A DNA stretch of 64,000 bases, taken from contig CALVHR010000001.1 of NCBI GenBank assembly GCA_944328495.1, positions 1 through 64,000 on the forward strand, given 5' to 3'. The notes below the pieces were generated by a model. It did no database searches. It had not been told where the DNA came from and saw only the letters and a list, made by a program, of their open reading frames with translations. The translations under genes were made by a program, and so were the position numbers. The stretch comes from an uncultured Clostridia bacterium (lineage in GTDB: Bacteria; Bacillota; Clostridia; Christensenellales; Borkfalkiaceae). Of this stretch, positions 1-8,348 are shown one piece after another; position 1 is the stretch's first letter, and each line of letters opens with the position of its first letter.

Positions 1-550
1 AGTGCAAAAGCAAAAAGCGTGGTTTTTGCTTTTGCGAGCAAAGAAAAAAGAATTACGTTCACGAAATAAGTTTTTTGTTGAAAAAACTTATTTCCGTGAT
101 TTGAGGGGAAACCCGAACGGTTTTCCCCTCGCCGTGCGATGATTGAGAGCACACATATCTAAAAATCGCACGGCTTCACCCTTTCCGTAAGGCAAGGAAT
201 TGCCAAATTGAGTGCAAAAGCAAAAAGCGTGGTTTTTGCTTTTGCGAGCAAAGAAAAAAGAATTACGTTCACGAAATAAGTTTTTTGTTGAAAAAACTTA
301 TTTCCGTGATTTGAGGGGAAACCCGAACGGTTTTCCCCTCGCCGTGCGATGATTGAGAGCACACATATCTAAAAATCGCACGGCTTCACCCTTTCCGTAA
401 GGCAAGGAATTGCCAAATTGAGTGCAAAAGCAAAAAGCGTGGTTTTTGCTTTTGCGAGCAAAGAAAAAAGAATTACGTTCACGAAATAAGTTTTTTGCTG
501 AAAAAACTTATTTCCGTGATTTGAGGGCAAACCCGAATGGTTTTCCCTCG
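1..550. repeat. Tandem array of 210-bp hairpin-rich repeats
   Basis: Two identical 210-bp units occupy 1-210 and 211-420, and a third copy starts at 421 and decays after about 545. The array begins at the window edge, so more copies probably lie upstream. Each unit carries five inverted repeats. In unit 1 they are a 13-bp stem (4-16/23-35), a perfect 14-bp stem with a 4-nt loop (63-76/81-94), an 11-12 bp stem with a bulge (103-113/119-130), a perfect 10-bp stem (131-140/165-174) and a 5-bp stem (191-195/200-204). Open frames on the minus strand here merely repeat with the DNA and have no ribosome binding site. The role is unknown; a structured RNA, terminator array or REP-like element are all possible. 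Confidence 0.9.
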
Positions 551-617
551 TGCAAATAAATTTTGTTTTTGTATTGCGCGGTTTTGTTTCGCGCGGGCTG
601 TGATCTGATCTGAAACA

Positions 618-1253
618 ATGAAGAGTTATCTTTCCGTATATACGCAGACAACTTACGAAAAGGTGATCGAGCGATCCCGTTTTATTGCGAACGTAGCGCA
701 TGCGGAGAGCGAAGAGGAGGCGCGCGCGTTTATTGCGGGGATTCGGACCGAGCATTCTTTGGCGACGCATAATTGTTTTGCGTTTGTCGCGGACACGGCA
801 GGAAATCTTTTGCGTTTTTCGGATGACGGCGAGCCGCAGGGGACGGCGGGTATGCCGATGCTTGAAGTGCTGAAAAGCAAGAAGCTTTTTCAGACCGTTG
901 CGGTCGTGACCCGTTATTTTGGAGGAATAAAGCTCGGTGCGGGCGGACTCGTGCGTGCATATGCGGGTACGGTCGCGGATGCTCTTGCGGCTGCGGATAT
1001 TCGGGAATACAGGCTCTGCCGCGAATATTTTGTGACGGTCGGTTATGAAAATTTTGATGCATTAAAAAAATTTTTGGACCGAAATCCTTGCGACGTGCGT
1101 GACATTTTGTATACAGATGCCGTGACTGTGCAAGTTGCGGTCGTGGAGGAGTCGGCAGCCGCATTTTTTGCGGCACTGACCGATTTTTTGGCCGGGAGGG
1201 CACAGATACGCGAAGGCGCAAGATTTGTGTTTCCTTTCCGCGTCGTACAGTGA
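618..1253 (+). CDS. yigZ: YigZ/IMPACT (UPF0029) family protein
   Basis: A 211-residue protein of the YigZ/YvyE/IMPACT family, cytosolic proteins linked in some organisms to translational control but without an established enzyme activity. The N-terminal UPF0029 domain shows the family signatures DDGEPQGTAGMP (residues 69-80) and RYFGGIKLGAGGL (99-111). A DUF1949-like C-terminal domain follows from about residue 135. Length matches the family. The ATG at 618 is the first in frame and lies just downstream of the hairpin repeat array; no strong Shine-Dalgarno is visible. It appears to be a single-gene unit. Family assignment is secure, precise role is not. Confidence 0.92.
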   Translation: MKSYLSVYTQTTYEKVIERSRFIANVAHAESEEEARAFIAGIRTEHSLATHNCFAFVADTAGNLLRFSDDGEPQGTAGMPMLEVLKSKKLFQTVAVVTRYFGGIKLGAGGLVRAYAGTVADALAAADIREYRLCREYFVTVGYENFDALKKFLDRNPCDVRDILYTDAVTVQVAVVEESAAAFFAALTDFLAGRAQIREGARFVFPFRVVQ

Positions 1254-1362
1254 ACGGCAAAGCATTTTCGCGATCGAGGGCGGGTGCGAGCCGAGGTGTG
1301 CAGCGATCGAAAAAACCGATTGCATCAATCTAAGAAATCTCTTTTATAAATTATATAAATTA

Positions 1363-1391
1363 TTTACATTCGCGTTCAACGGTGCTATAAT
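1363..1391 (+). promoter_or_regulatory. Promoter of ilvE
   Basis: TTTACA (1363-1368), a 17-bp spacer and TATAAT (1386-1391) lie about 45 bp before the ilvE start. No T-box or leader-peptide structure is evident in the short leader. Confidence 0.7.
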
Positions 1392-1436
1392 AATAAATGA
1401 AAAAAACGGCGGAACAGCGCCGAAAGGGGTAACCTT

Positions 1437-2492
1437 ATGAAAATCATCAAAGCGGAAAAACTCAAAGCAAAACCTACGGATGAGAGCAAACTCGGATTCG
1501 GCAAGATTTTTACCGATTACATGCTCACGATGCGGTATAAGGACGGGAAGTGGCAGGAAATGCAGATCGAGCCGTACGGGCCGATCGCGTTTGATCTTGC
1601 GACGACCGTGTTCCATTATGCGCAGGGTATTTTTGAGGGGTTGAAAGCGTTCAAGAACGAGAAAGGCGAAGTGCGTGTATTTCGTCCCGAAGAGAACTTC
1701 AAGCGCATGAATCGTTCTGCGGAGCGGATGTGCATTCCGCAGATCGATGAAAAACAGGCTTTGGAAGGATTATTCGAACTTCTGAAATTGGAAAAGGACT
1801 GGATCCCGACGGCGCCCGGCACGGCGCTGTACATTCGTCCGTCCATTATTGCGACGAACGTGATGCTTGGCGTGCATGCGAGCAGCGAATATTTGTTCTT
1901 CATCATACTTTCTCCGGTCGGGAGCTATTATGCGCACGGGCTTGCGCCCACGCGTCTTTTGGTCGAGGATTATTATACCCGAGCCACAGTCGGCGGGACG
2001 GGTGAATCAAAATGCATAGCGAACTATGCAGTGTCCTTGAAAGCGGGCGAAGAAGCGGAGAAAAAGGGATTTGATCAGGTTCTCTGGCTGGATGCGAACG
2101 AAAAAAAATATGTCGAAGAAGTCGGTTCGATGAATATGTTCTTTGTGATTGACGGCGAAGTCGTGACTCCGGCGCTTGTCGGTTCGATTTTGCCGGGGAT
2201 CACCCGTAAGAGCAGTATCGAGCTTTTGCGCGCGCACGGGTACAAGGTATCCGAGCGTCGTGTATCCATCGATGAAGTGATCGAAGCGCAAAAGGCGGGC
2301 AAGCTGGACGAGGCGTTCGGAACGGGTACGGCAGCGGTTATTTCGCCGGTCGGGATGATGGAATACAAGGGCGTGGATTATGTCGTGAACGGCGGTAAGA
2401 TGGGCGAGATCACCAAGTGGCTGTACGATACGATTACGGGCATTCAGACCGGCAGGTTGGAAGACAAATACGGTTGGGTCGTGAAGCTCTGA
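1437..2492 (+). CDS. ilvE: Branched-chain amino acid aminotransferase
   Basis: A 351-residue fold-type IV PLP enzyme that interconverts leucine, isoleucine and valine with their 2-oxo acids, the last step of their synthesis and first of breakdown. The motif GGTGESKCIANYA (about 186-198) holds the Schiff-base lysine, K192. EGLKAF (67-72) and the VEEVGSMNMFF segment are also typical of the longer, BCAT-II-like form. Length is normal. ATG at 1437 follows AAAGGGG and a good promoter. The stop overlaps the start of the next small gene, suggesting translational coupling. Confidence 0.96.
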   Translation: MKIIKAEKLKAKPTDESKLGFGKIFTDYMLTMRYKDGKWQEMQIEPYGPIAFDLATTVFHYAQGIFEGLKAFKNEKGEVRVFRPEENFKRMNRSAERMCIPQIDEKQALEGLFELLKLEKDWIPTAPGTALYIRPSIIATNVMLGVHASSEYLFFIILSPVGSYYAHGLAPTRLLVEDYYTRATVGGTGESKCIANYAVSLKAGEEAEKKGFDQVLWLDANEKKYVEEVGSMNMFFVIDGEVVTPALVGSILPGITRKSSIELLRAHGYKVSERRVSIDEVIEAQKAGKLDEAFGTGTAAVISPVGMMEYKGVDYVVNGGKMGEITKWLYDTITGIQTGRLEDKYGWVVKL

Positions 2493-2833
2493 TGTTCGGG
2501 AAACTGTTTGCGAAAAAGCCCAATGATAAAGCGATCCGAAAATTCTGGAAAGAATTTGAAGAGCGCATCGATCTGTATGCGGACATACTTGAAAACGAAG
2601 CGGAGGATTCCGAAGATTTTGACTGGCTCAGGCAAAAGATCGGAAAATCTTTGAAACTTTGTTGTCTGGATTCGACGGTCGGATACGACTATCGGCTGGA
2701 AACGTTGCGGTCCCCCGTCCGACTTGTATTTCTTCATAAGAATAACGATTATCTGAAAGCGGTGGGGGAGCGGATGCTTGCGCTCTATCCCGAACACTTG
2801 GCAAATAAGATCGCGTTCGCCGTCGCGGAATAG
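2492..2833 (+). CDS. Hypothetical protein coupled to ilvE
   Basis: A 113-residue, charged, mostly helical cytosolic protein with no signal peptide or membrane segment and no motif I recognise. The start is placed at the ATG at 2492, which overlaps the ilvE stop (ATGA); an in-frame start further upstream would lie wholly inside ilvE. The residues near the end, KAVGERMLALYPEHLA, suggest a small helical bundle. Coupling implies co-expression with ilvE but does not establish a related function. A terminator follows directly. Confidence 0.7.
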   Translation: MFGKLFAKKPNDKAIRKFWKEFEERIDLYADILENEAEDSEDFDWLRQKIGKSLKLCCLDSTVGYDYRLETLRSPVRLVFLHKNNDYLKAVGERMLALYPEHLANKIAFAVAE

Positions 2834-2860
2834 GCAACGACGCAAGCGAAAGACGGTAAA

Positions 2861-2895
2861 AATTCCGCACCCGTTTTTGGGGTGCGGAATTTTTA
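2861..2895 (+). terminator. Intrinsic terminator after the ilvE operon
   Basis: A perfect 12-bp stem (2861-2872/2880-2891) with a 7-nt loop runs into a T tract. It separates the ilvE unit from recX. Confidence 0.85.
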
Positions 2896-2922
2896 AATAT
2901 GCGCGAGACTGCGGAGGTGAAT

Positions 2923-3540
2923 ATGGCGGAAATCACGGCGATAACGCCGCAGGCAAAGGATAAAGAACGCTGTAACGTATACGTGGACGGCAAGTTTTAC
3001 TGCGGGCTGAAACTGGAAACGGCGATATCGTACCGTTTGAAGGCGGGAGAGCCGATCGATCTTGCCCTGCTGGATGAGATCCAGTTTGAAAACGAGAAAT
3101 CGCAGGCGCTGGACAAGGCGATGACGCACCTTTCGGTCACGATGAAGACGGAAAAACAGATGCGCGATTTTCTAAAAAAGAAGGGGTATGTTGAATCTGT
3201 ATGTGAGTATGTGCTGGAAAAGCTGATCGGATACGGATTTGTGGACGACGCGGAATATTGTGCGCAGTATGTGCGCACGGCGGGCAAGGGCAAAGGAGCT
3301 CGGCTGATTGCCCTGGAGCTGAAAAAGCGCGGAGCTCGTGAAGACTGTATCGAATCGGCGCTTGCGGAGACGGAGGGAGAAGGCGAAGCGGCAAAAGCCG
3401 TTCTTGCAAAATACATGAAAAGCCGGGAATTCACGCGCGAGAATCTGTATAAAGGATACAAGTATCTGCTTTCCAAAGGGTTCGATTATGATACGGCAAA
3501 GGAAGCAATGCAATCGCTCGGGGCGGACGAAGAGGAATAA
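2923..3540 (+). CDS. recX: RecX family regulatory protein
   Basis: A 205-residue RecX-family protein, a small helical protein that binds RecA filaments and modulates homologous recombination. The three-helix repeat layout is visible, with the conserved stretches KTEKQMRDFLKKKGY and YGFVDDAEYCAQYV in the middle and LKKRGAREDCIESAL after them. The N-terminal 50 residues form a beta-rich extension seen in Firmicutes RecX. The start is set at 2923 because GGAGG sits at ideal spacing; the ATG at 2899 lies too close to the preceding terminator. No recA is adjacent here. Confidence 0.9.
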   Translation: MAEITAITPQAKDKERCNVYVDGKFYCGLKLETAISYRLKAGEPIDLALLDEIQFENEKSQALDKAMTHLSVTMKTEKQMRDFLKKKGYVESVCEYVLEKLIGYGFVDDAEYCAQYVRTAGKGKGARLIALELKKRGAREDCIESALAETEGEGEAAKAVLAKYMKSREFTRENLYKGYKYLLSKGFDYDTAKEAMQSLGADEEE

Positions 3541-3562
3541 AGGCGGTTAAGGAGGAAGAGGA

Positions 3563-5059
3563 ATGAAAGCGGTCGTGACTTGTGCGCAGATGCGCGCGGC
3601 TGACAAATATACGATCGAGACGCTGGGGACACCTTCGCAGGAGCTTATGGAGCGCGCAGGAAAAGCGATTGCGGATGAGGTGGCAACACTTCTGCGTGAA
3701 ACGGAAGGGAATACCGTTCTTGCCGTGTGCGGAGGCGGGAATAATGGCGGGGACGGCTGGTGCGCCGCGCGGCTTTTGCGCGCGGCGGGATATCGTGCTG
3801 CCGTCTTTACTTTGACGGATAAACTCTCGGCAGATTGTGCCGCGCAGCGGGAAAAGTTTGAAGGCACGGTATATGACCGTTTTTCCGATGAGAAATTTGA
3901 CGTCGTGATCGACGCGATCTTCGGCACGGGGTTTCGAGGCGCGCCCGAAGGCAGGTTTGCGGATGCGATCGCGCGTATCAACGAGAGCGGCGCAAAGGTG
4001 GTTTCGGCAGATATTCCGAGCGGCCTCAACGGCGATAACGGTTTTGCAGCATCCTGCGTACATGCGGACGTTACGGTGACGATCGGCGCATTGAAAACCG
4101 GCCTTTTGCTCGGAAACGGAGCGGACGTATGCGGCAAAATCGTTACAAAAGATATCGGGATACAATTGAATCAGCCTTCGTTTGCGATGCTTTGCGAGGA
4201 AAAAGATTTAAAAAAGTTATTTCCGCCGCGCAGAAAAAACACCAATAAAGGCAGTTTCGGAAAGGCGGTAATATTGGGAGGAAGCCGCGCGTATTCGGGT
4301 GCTCCCTTCTTGACGGCGGCGGCGGCGCTGAAAGCGGGATGCGGTTACACACAGCTTGTCATTCCCGAAGAGATTTTTGCGGGGGCGGTGGGGAAGCTTC
4401 CCGAAGCCATTCTGACGGCGGCTCCTTGCGAAGGCGGTTTTTTGGCTTTTGACGAGAATTTTTTGCGCGGACTCATGAAGGGGGCAAATTCTTTTGCGGT
4501 CGGCATGGGCTGCGGAGTGAGTGGGGGATTATACGAAAGCTTGCGGCTGTTGCTTTCCGAATATACCGGCACGCTCGTGCTGGATGCGGATGCGCTGAAC
4601 GCGCTTTCCGAATACGGGACGGATATATTGCGTGAAAAAAGATGCCGCGTGATCGTGACGCCGCACCCGAAAGAATTTGCAAGGCTTTGCGGCAAGTCGT
4701 TGGACGAAGTTTTGGCAAACGGTCCCGTTCTTGCAAAGGCTTTTGCGGCGGAATACGGTGTGACAGTGCTTTTGAAGGGGCATGCAAGTTTTGTTACGAA
4801 CGGAAAGGGCGGGATGTTTGTAGAAGAAGGGACGCCTGCGCTCGCAAAAGGCGGAAGCGGTGACGTGCTCGCGGGCATTATTGCATCTCTTGCCGCGCGG
4901 GGCGTGAATACGGCAGACAGCGCATCCTGCGGTACTTTTTTGTTGGGGAGGGCAGGCAAGTATGCGTCCGAATATCCGTCCAACGAATACAGCGTCAGCG
5001 CAACCGATGTGATCGCAGCCTTGCCGCGTGCCGTCTCGTCGCTGTGCGCCGCACGATAA
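3563..5059 (+). CDS. nnr: Bifunctional NAD(P)H-hydrate epimerase/dehydratase
   Basis: A 498-residue fusion of the two enzymes that repair hydrated NADH and NADPH. The N-terminal YjeF_N epimerase domain (about 1-205) contains CGGGNNGGDGW (56-66). The C-terminal YjeF_C/carbohydrate-kinase-like dehydratase (about 225-495) contains ILGGSRAYSGAP, HPKEFARL and the catalytic KGGSGDVLAG segment. This arrangement is the standard bifunctional Nnr. ATG 3563 follows a strong GGAGGAAGAGGA site, 22 bp after recX, so the two may be co-transcribed. A strong hairpin terminator follows. Confidence 0.95.
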   Translation: MKAVVTCAQMRAADKYTIETLGTPSQELMERAGKAIADEVATLLRETEGNTVLAVCGGGNNGGDGWCAARLLRAAGYRAAVFTLTDKLSADCAAQREKFEGTVYDRFSDEKFDVVIDAIFGTGFRGAPEGRFADAIARINESGAKVVSADIPSGLNGDNGFAASCVHADVTVTIGALKTGLLLGNGADVCGKIVTKDIGIQLNQPSFAMLCEEKDLKKLFPPRRKNTNKGSFGKAVILGGSRAYSGAPFLTAAAALKAGCGYTQLVIPEEIFAGAVGKLPEAILTAAPCEGGFLAFDENFLRGLMKGANSFAVGMGCGVSGGLYESLRLLLSEYTGTLVLDADALNALSEYGTDILREKRCRVIVTPHPKEFARLCGKSLDEVLANGPVLAKAFAAEYGVTVLLKGHASFVTNGKGGMFVEEGTPALAKGGSGDVLAGIIASLAARGVNTADSASCGTFLLGRAGKYASEYPSNEYSVSATDVIAALPRAVSSLCAAR

Positions 5060-5103
5060 CGGACTGATAGGAAATCAAAACTGATTCGAAAGATACATAA
5101 AGA

Positions 5104-5136
5104 CGCGGGGAATGCCGATTCGGCATTCCCCGCGCC
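5104..5136 (+). terminator. Hairpin terminator after nnr
   Basis: A 13-14 bp GC-rich stem (5105-5118/5120-5133) with a tiny loop is followed by a short, weak T run. Confidence 0.7.
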
Positions 5137-5228
5137 TTTGCATGCGGATTTTTAGAACGTTTTAAAATTTTTTGTGAACAAAAAACATTTTTTTAGAATG
5201 TAGATCAGTTTGTTTAGACGATAGGGTA

Positions 5229-5284
5229 TTTACATTTAATTTTGCCAAATTTATAATAAAGAGGCAAATTTATAATAAAGAGGC
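5229..5284 (+). promoter_or_regulatory. Promoter with tandemly duplicated -10 region
   Basis: TTTACA (5229-5234) and TATAAT (5252-5257) are 17 bp apart. A 19-bp segment containing the -10 box is exactly duplicated (5247-5265 and 5266-5284), creating a second TATAAT at 5271-5276. It lies upstream of the truncated esterase gene. The rest of the 5137-5318 gap is AT-rich and shows nothing else. Confidence 0.75.
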
Positions 5285-5318
5285 AAAAAAATTCGGAAAA
5301 GAGGTTAAGGGGGAGCCT

Positions 5319-6302
5319 ATGATTTTAAAGACAAGAAAGGGGATGATCGCAGGAATCATTTTGATGCTGTTGTTGACTGTGTCATTGATATTTTCTGCGA
5401 TTTTTGCGTGCGGCGTAAGGCCTGCAAGAGCGGCAGAAGCGCCTGATTACAAGTACGAGTATCCGAAAGTGCAGGAGCTGACATTGCCTTCCGTTTTAAG
5501 TGACGGGATGGTATTGCAGCAAGATAAGCAGGTGCACATTTGGGGGCTTACGGTTTCGGGCAAGGAAGTCACCGCATCGCTTTTGGATGCGGAAGGCGCT
5601 TCCCCGGCGAGCGGGAAAGCGACGGCGGACGCGGACGGCAGGTTTGATATTTATTTTGACGGACAAGATGCATCGTTTGCGAAGTACACTGTGAAAGTGC
5701 AAGACGATACGAAAGAGATCGTTATTTCGGACGTATTGTTCGGAGAGGTTTGGCTGACAGGCGGGCAATCGAACATGGAATTGCAGCTGCAGTATTTGAT
5801 CGGCGGGCCTGACCTGATCCGAGCGGCGCGAGCGGACACAAAGTACGAGAATTTTCGCATATTTCTCGAACCGACCATGCCGGAAGGGATGACGATCGAC
5901 AGTGATTTTGCGTATCTCCCGCAGTTTGATATTGCGGGCGCGCGCTGGGGATATGCGAACGACAAGGACGATCTGAAGATTGTTTCGGGACTTGCGTATG
6001 CTTGTGCGCAGCAGATGTTCGAGGAGCTGAATGCGGACGGGAAGGAAGTTCCCGTTGCGATCATGAATACGGCGGTGGGAGCGACGAGCATCGAAGCGTG
6101 GATGTCGCGCACGTCTATTGACGAAACGCCGGAAGTTGTGAACTGGCTGAAAAACATTAAAAAGAATTATGTGAGCTGGGAAGCATGGAATACAACGAAG
6201 GTGGAGAAATTCAACCAGATGACGGCACTTTTCAATGAAAAGATCGCGCCGATCGCAGGGTATCCCGTGAAGGGGCTTTTGCGCCGCTGTTTTTGCAATT
6301 AA
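5319..6302 (+). pseudogene. Sialate O-acetylesterase-like gene, 3'-truncated
   Basis: A 327-residue secreted SGNH-hydrolase of the sialate O-acetylesterase family, which removes O-acetyl groups from sialic acids on host glycans. A signal peptide (about residues 1-38, ending ARAAEA), an N-terminal beta domain and the nucleophile motif GGQSNMELQL are intact. The reading frame is normal up to GYPVKGLL, where family members continue into the WYQGE block; here it changes to a few unrelated residues and stops. The catalytic Asp/His region and the second half (families usually exceed 450-500 residues) are missing. I found no frame that restores it downstream, so this looks like a deletion or rearrangement rather than one frameshift. 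Confidence 0.75.
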
Positions 6303-6410
6303 AACTTTGCAGATAGGAGACGTGTAAAAGAATATGGAAGCAACCTGTTTTTATCAGCAGGGAATATGCAGGTTAACAGGGAGGATTCTTGCGATGGACG
6401 CGGTCGGAAT

Positions 6411-7232
6411 TTATGTATGAGCCCTTCTGTATTCACGAGGCGTGACACAAAAAAACTTTTTAAAAAGTTTATTGAAGTAACTGAGGCTGTTAAATCCGAT
6501 CATGCTTGAGATCTGTAAGGTTGTGAAATCGGTGTTTTCAAGGAGGGTACAGGCATAATTAAGTTTAATGGCGTTGAAATAGTCTACGATTGTTTGTCCG
6601 ACATATTTTTTGAAATAAATAAGCATCATTGACTGCGAATAATGCGTAAAAGAAGCCAATTCTTTCACGCTGTAAGAAAGATATTCCGGGGAATGCATTT
6701 TTTGAGTCAGGTCGGTAAGCCAGTGCGGCCAGTCTTTTTTATGTGGGTTATTCTGCAATAATAAAATAAAGCAAGAAAGCAGCATGTTTTTTAGCAACAT
6801 ATTATAACCGAAATTGTCCTGGGAAGGATTCCAGGCAAGTTTGTTTGCCTGATGGATCAAATAGTTATAATCGTCATCATTCAGGCTTGTGCAAACGATC
6901 GTATTGGGATCATTGAGAGCGTCCAATTTTGTATTCATAAAGGCTTGCAACTGTTCAAAGATGATGGGAGTAAAAGCGATATTGATATGTTGCGATTGAA
7001 TTGATTTATGTGTTTTGAAGGAATGAATATCGGTTGGACGCACAAAAATCAGTTCTTTTTGCTGGACGATCGAAGTTTGGTTGTTGATTTTGTGGTAGAT
7101 GCTCCCTTTGCTTATAATTATTATTTCATAATAATCGTGGTTGTGTTCGGGGATATTGTTTTGATTGCACCAATGGAAATCCATTCCGCTTTCAGGATGT
7201 TTAAAATCCTCTTTAAAGAAAATCGTAGGCAT
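6411..7232 (-). CDS. AraC family transcriptional regulator
   Basis: A 273-residue regulator with an N-terminal cupin-like sensor (HWCNQNNIPEHNHDYYEI, about 18-35) and a C-terminal AraC-type double helix-turn-helix (VKELASFTHYSQSMMLIYFKKYVG, then TLQISSMIGFNSLSYFNKLFKK). It ends with the usual TPREYRR. It is divergent from the sugar transporter operon and probably controls it in response to a glycan fragment. The start is uncertain: the ATG at 7232 lies 6 bp after a consensus -10 box, which would give a leaderless message; the Met at 7184 is an alternative. Confidence 0.9.
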   Translation of the reverse strand: MPTIFFKEDFKHPESGMDFHWCNQNNIPEHNHDYYEIIIISKGSIYHKINNQTSIVQQKELIFVRPTDIHSFKTHKSIQSQHINIAFTPIIFEQLQAFMNTKLDALNDPNTIVCTSLNDDDYNYLIHQANKLAWNPSQDNFGYNMLLKNMLLSCFILLLQNNPHKKDWPHWLTDLTQKMHSPEYLSYSVKELASFTHYSQSMMLIYFKKYVGQTIVDYFNAIKLNYACTLLENTDFTTLQISSMIGFNSLSYFNKLFKKFFCVTPREYRRAHT

Positions 7233-7238
7233 GATGCT

Positions 7239-7267
7239 ATTATAGATGATTTGAATTCTCTTGTCAA
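7239..7267 (-). promoter_or_regulatory. Consensus promoter of the AraC regulator
   Basis: On the minus strand TTGACA (7267-7262), a 17-bp spacer and TATAAT (7244-7239) are perfect consensus. The -10 ends six bases before the ATG at 7232, leaving almost no 5' leader. Confidence 0.8.
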
Positions 7268-7290
7268 GACAGTATCCGAAAAAAAGATTA

Positions 7291-7316
7291 TTGAAAAAAA
7301 AAGCAAGTTTTTTCAA
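7291..7316. promoter_or_regulatory. Inverted repeat, possible AraC operator
   Basis: A perfect 9-bp inverted repeat (7291-7299/7308-7316, TTGAAAAAA and complement) lies between the divergent regulator and transporter genes. It may be an operator or a leader hairpin. No clear consensus promoter for the transporter operon is visible on the plus strand, which fits activator-dependent expression. Confidence 0.4.
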
Positions 7317-7352
7317 AGATAACGCAAGAAATTCCATTTGATAAGGTGTATA

Positions 7353-8348
7353 ATGAAAACGAAAAATCAATTTGATAAAGAGCGTTTGTATGCAACGGAT
7401 GACATATTTGTGTCAGACGGGATAAAGCGTAAAAAACAAAAGGAGCGGATATTTTTGGAAGGGAAGATAAAGAAAAAAATCAGCAAAGACGTGATCATTG
7501 CATGGTCGATTCTGACGCCGATGCTTATCTGGTGGCTTGTTGTGAGCGGATTTCCCATGTTGGTGGGTTTTGTTTTAGGTTTTTTCGAGTGGCGGAATGT
7601 AAATGCTGTTCCGAAATTTGTAGGCATCGATAATTTTATCGCCTTTTTCAAAGACGAGACATATTTGGGGGATTTGGGAAGGACGATAGTGTTCGGATTT
7701 GGCATCACGCTTGTCACTATGCTGACAAGTTTTGCATGTGCTTTTCTTTTGAACAGAAATATAAAGCTGAAAGGATTTCTGCGGAGTATATGGTATATAC
7801 CTGCCGTCACGTCGCCGGTAGCCATATCGCACGTAATGTCCTTGCTTTTTGATCCTTTCAAAGGTGTTATCAACCGGCTGTTGGAGGGGGCGGGACAAGA
7901 ACCGATCATACTTGCGACCAACATCGGATGGAGCATTGCTTTGATATTTATTTATTCGATTTGGAAAGGCTGCGGCTCGGGGGCGCTCATATGGCTTGCC
8001 GGTTTGCAATCGATCGATCCGGACCTGTATGAAGCGGCGGAAATTGACGGTGCAAACAAATTTCATCGTTTTTGGAGTATTACATTGCCGGGGTTAAAGC
8101 CGATTTCGTTATATGTTTTTATTACGGGGATCATAAGTGCGTTTCAGATTTACGAACCGATTGCGTTTATTACAAACGGCGGGCCGTACGGGGCGACAAA
8201 TGTATTGGCGCTGCGGATTATCCAGGACGGGTATCAGAATTTTAATTTTGGGATGGCGGGGGCAAGCGGTCTGCTCCTGGCAGTTTTGATTATGGCATGT
8301 TCGGCGTTTACTTATAAAGCGATGACAAAAGACAGGGGCAGTTTATGA
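7353..8348 (+). CDS. Sugar ABC transporter permease (MalF/LacF type)
   Basis: A 331-residue inner permease of a carbohydrate ABC importer (binding-protein-dependent transport family). An N-terminal charged segment is followed by six predicted membrane helices and the EAA loop YEAAEIDGANKFHRFWSITL, the contact site for the ATPase. The start at 7353 is chosen because AAGGTG precedes it; an upstream ATG at 7338 lacks a site. The stop overlaps the next permease by four bases. It forms the membrane channel with that gene and receives substrate from the lipoprotein at 12508. Confidence 0.93.
   Translation: MKTKNQFDKERLYATDDIFVSDGIKRKKQKERIFLEGKIKKKISKDVIIAWSILTPMLIWWLVVSGFPMLVGFVLGFFEWRNVNAVPKFVGIDNFIAFFKDETYLGDLGRTIVFGFGITLVTMLTSFACAFLLNRNIKLKGFLRSIWYIPAVTSPVAISHVMSLLFDPFKGVINRLLEGAGQEPIILATNIGWSIALIFIYSIWKGCGSGALIWLAGLQSIDPDLYEAAEIDGANKFHRFWSITLPGLKPISLYVFITGIISAFQIYEPIAFITNGGPYGATNVLALRIIQDGYQNFNFGMAGASGLLLAVLIMACSAFTYKAMTKDRGSL

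Noticed and set aside
1..550. CRISPR array
   Set aside because: Units are 210 bp and identical throughout; no alternating short repeats and unique spacers.
159..770. Minus-strand open frames in the 210-bp array
   Set aside because: They repeat with the DNA unit, have no ribosome site and run through hairpins; the DNA or RNA structure is the better explanation.
6334..6420. Small ORF (28 codons) after the truncated esterase
   Set aside because: No family, doubtful ribosome site, and it overlaps the end of the convergent AraC gene.
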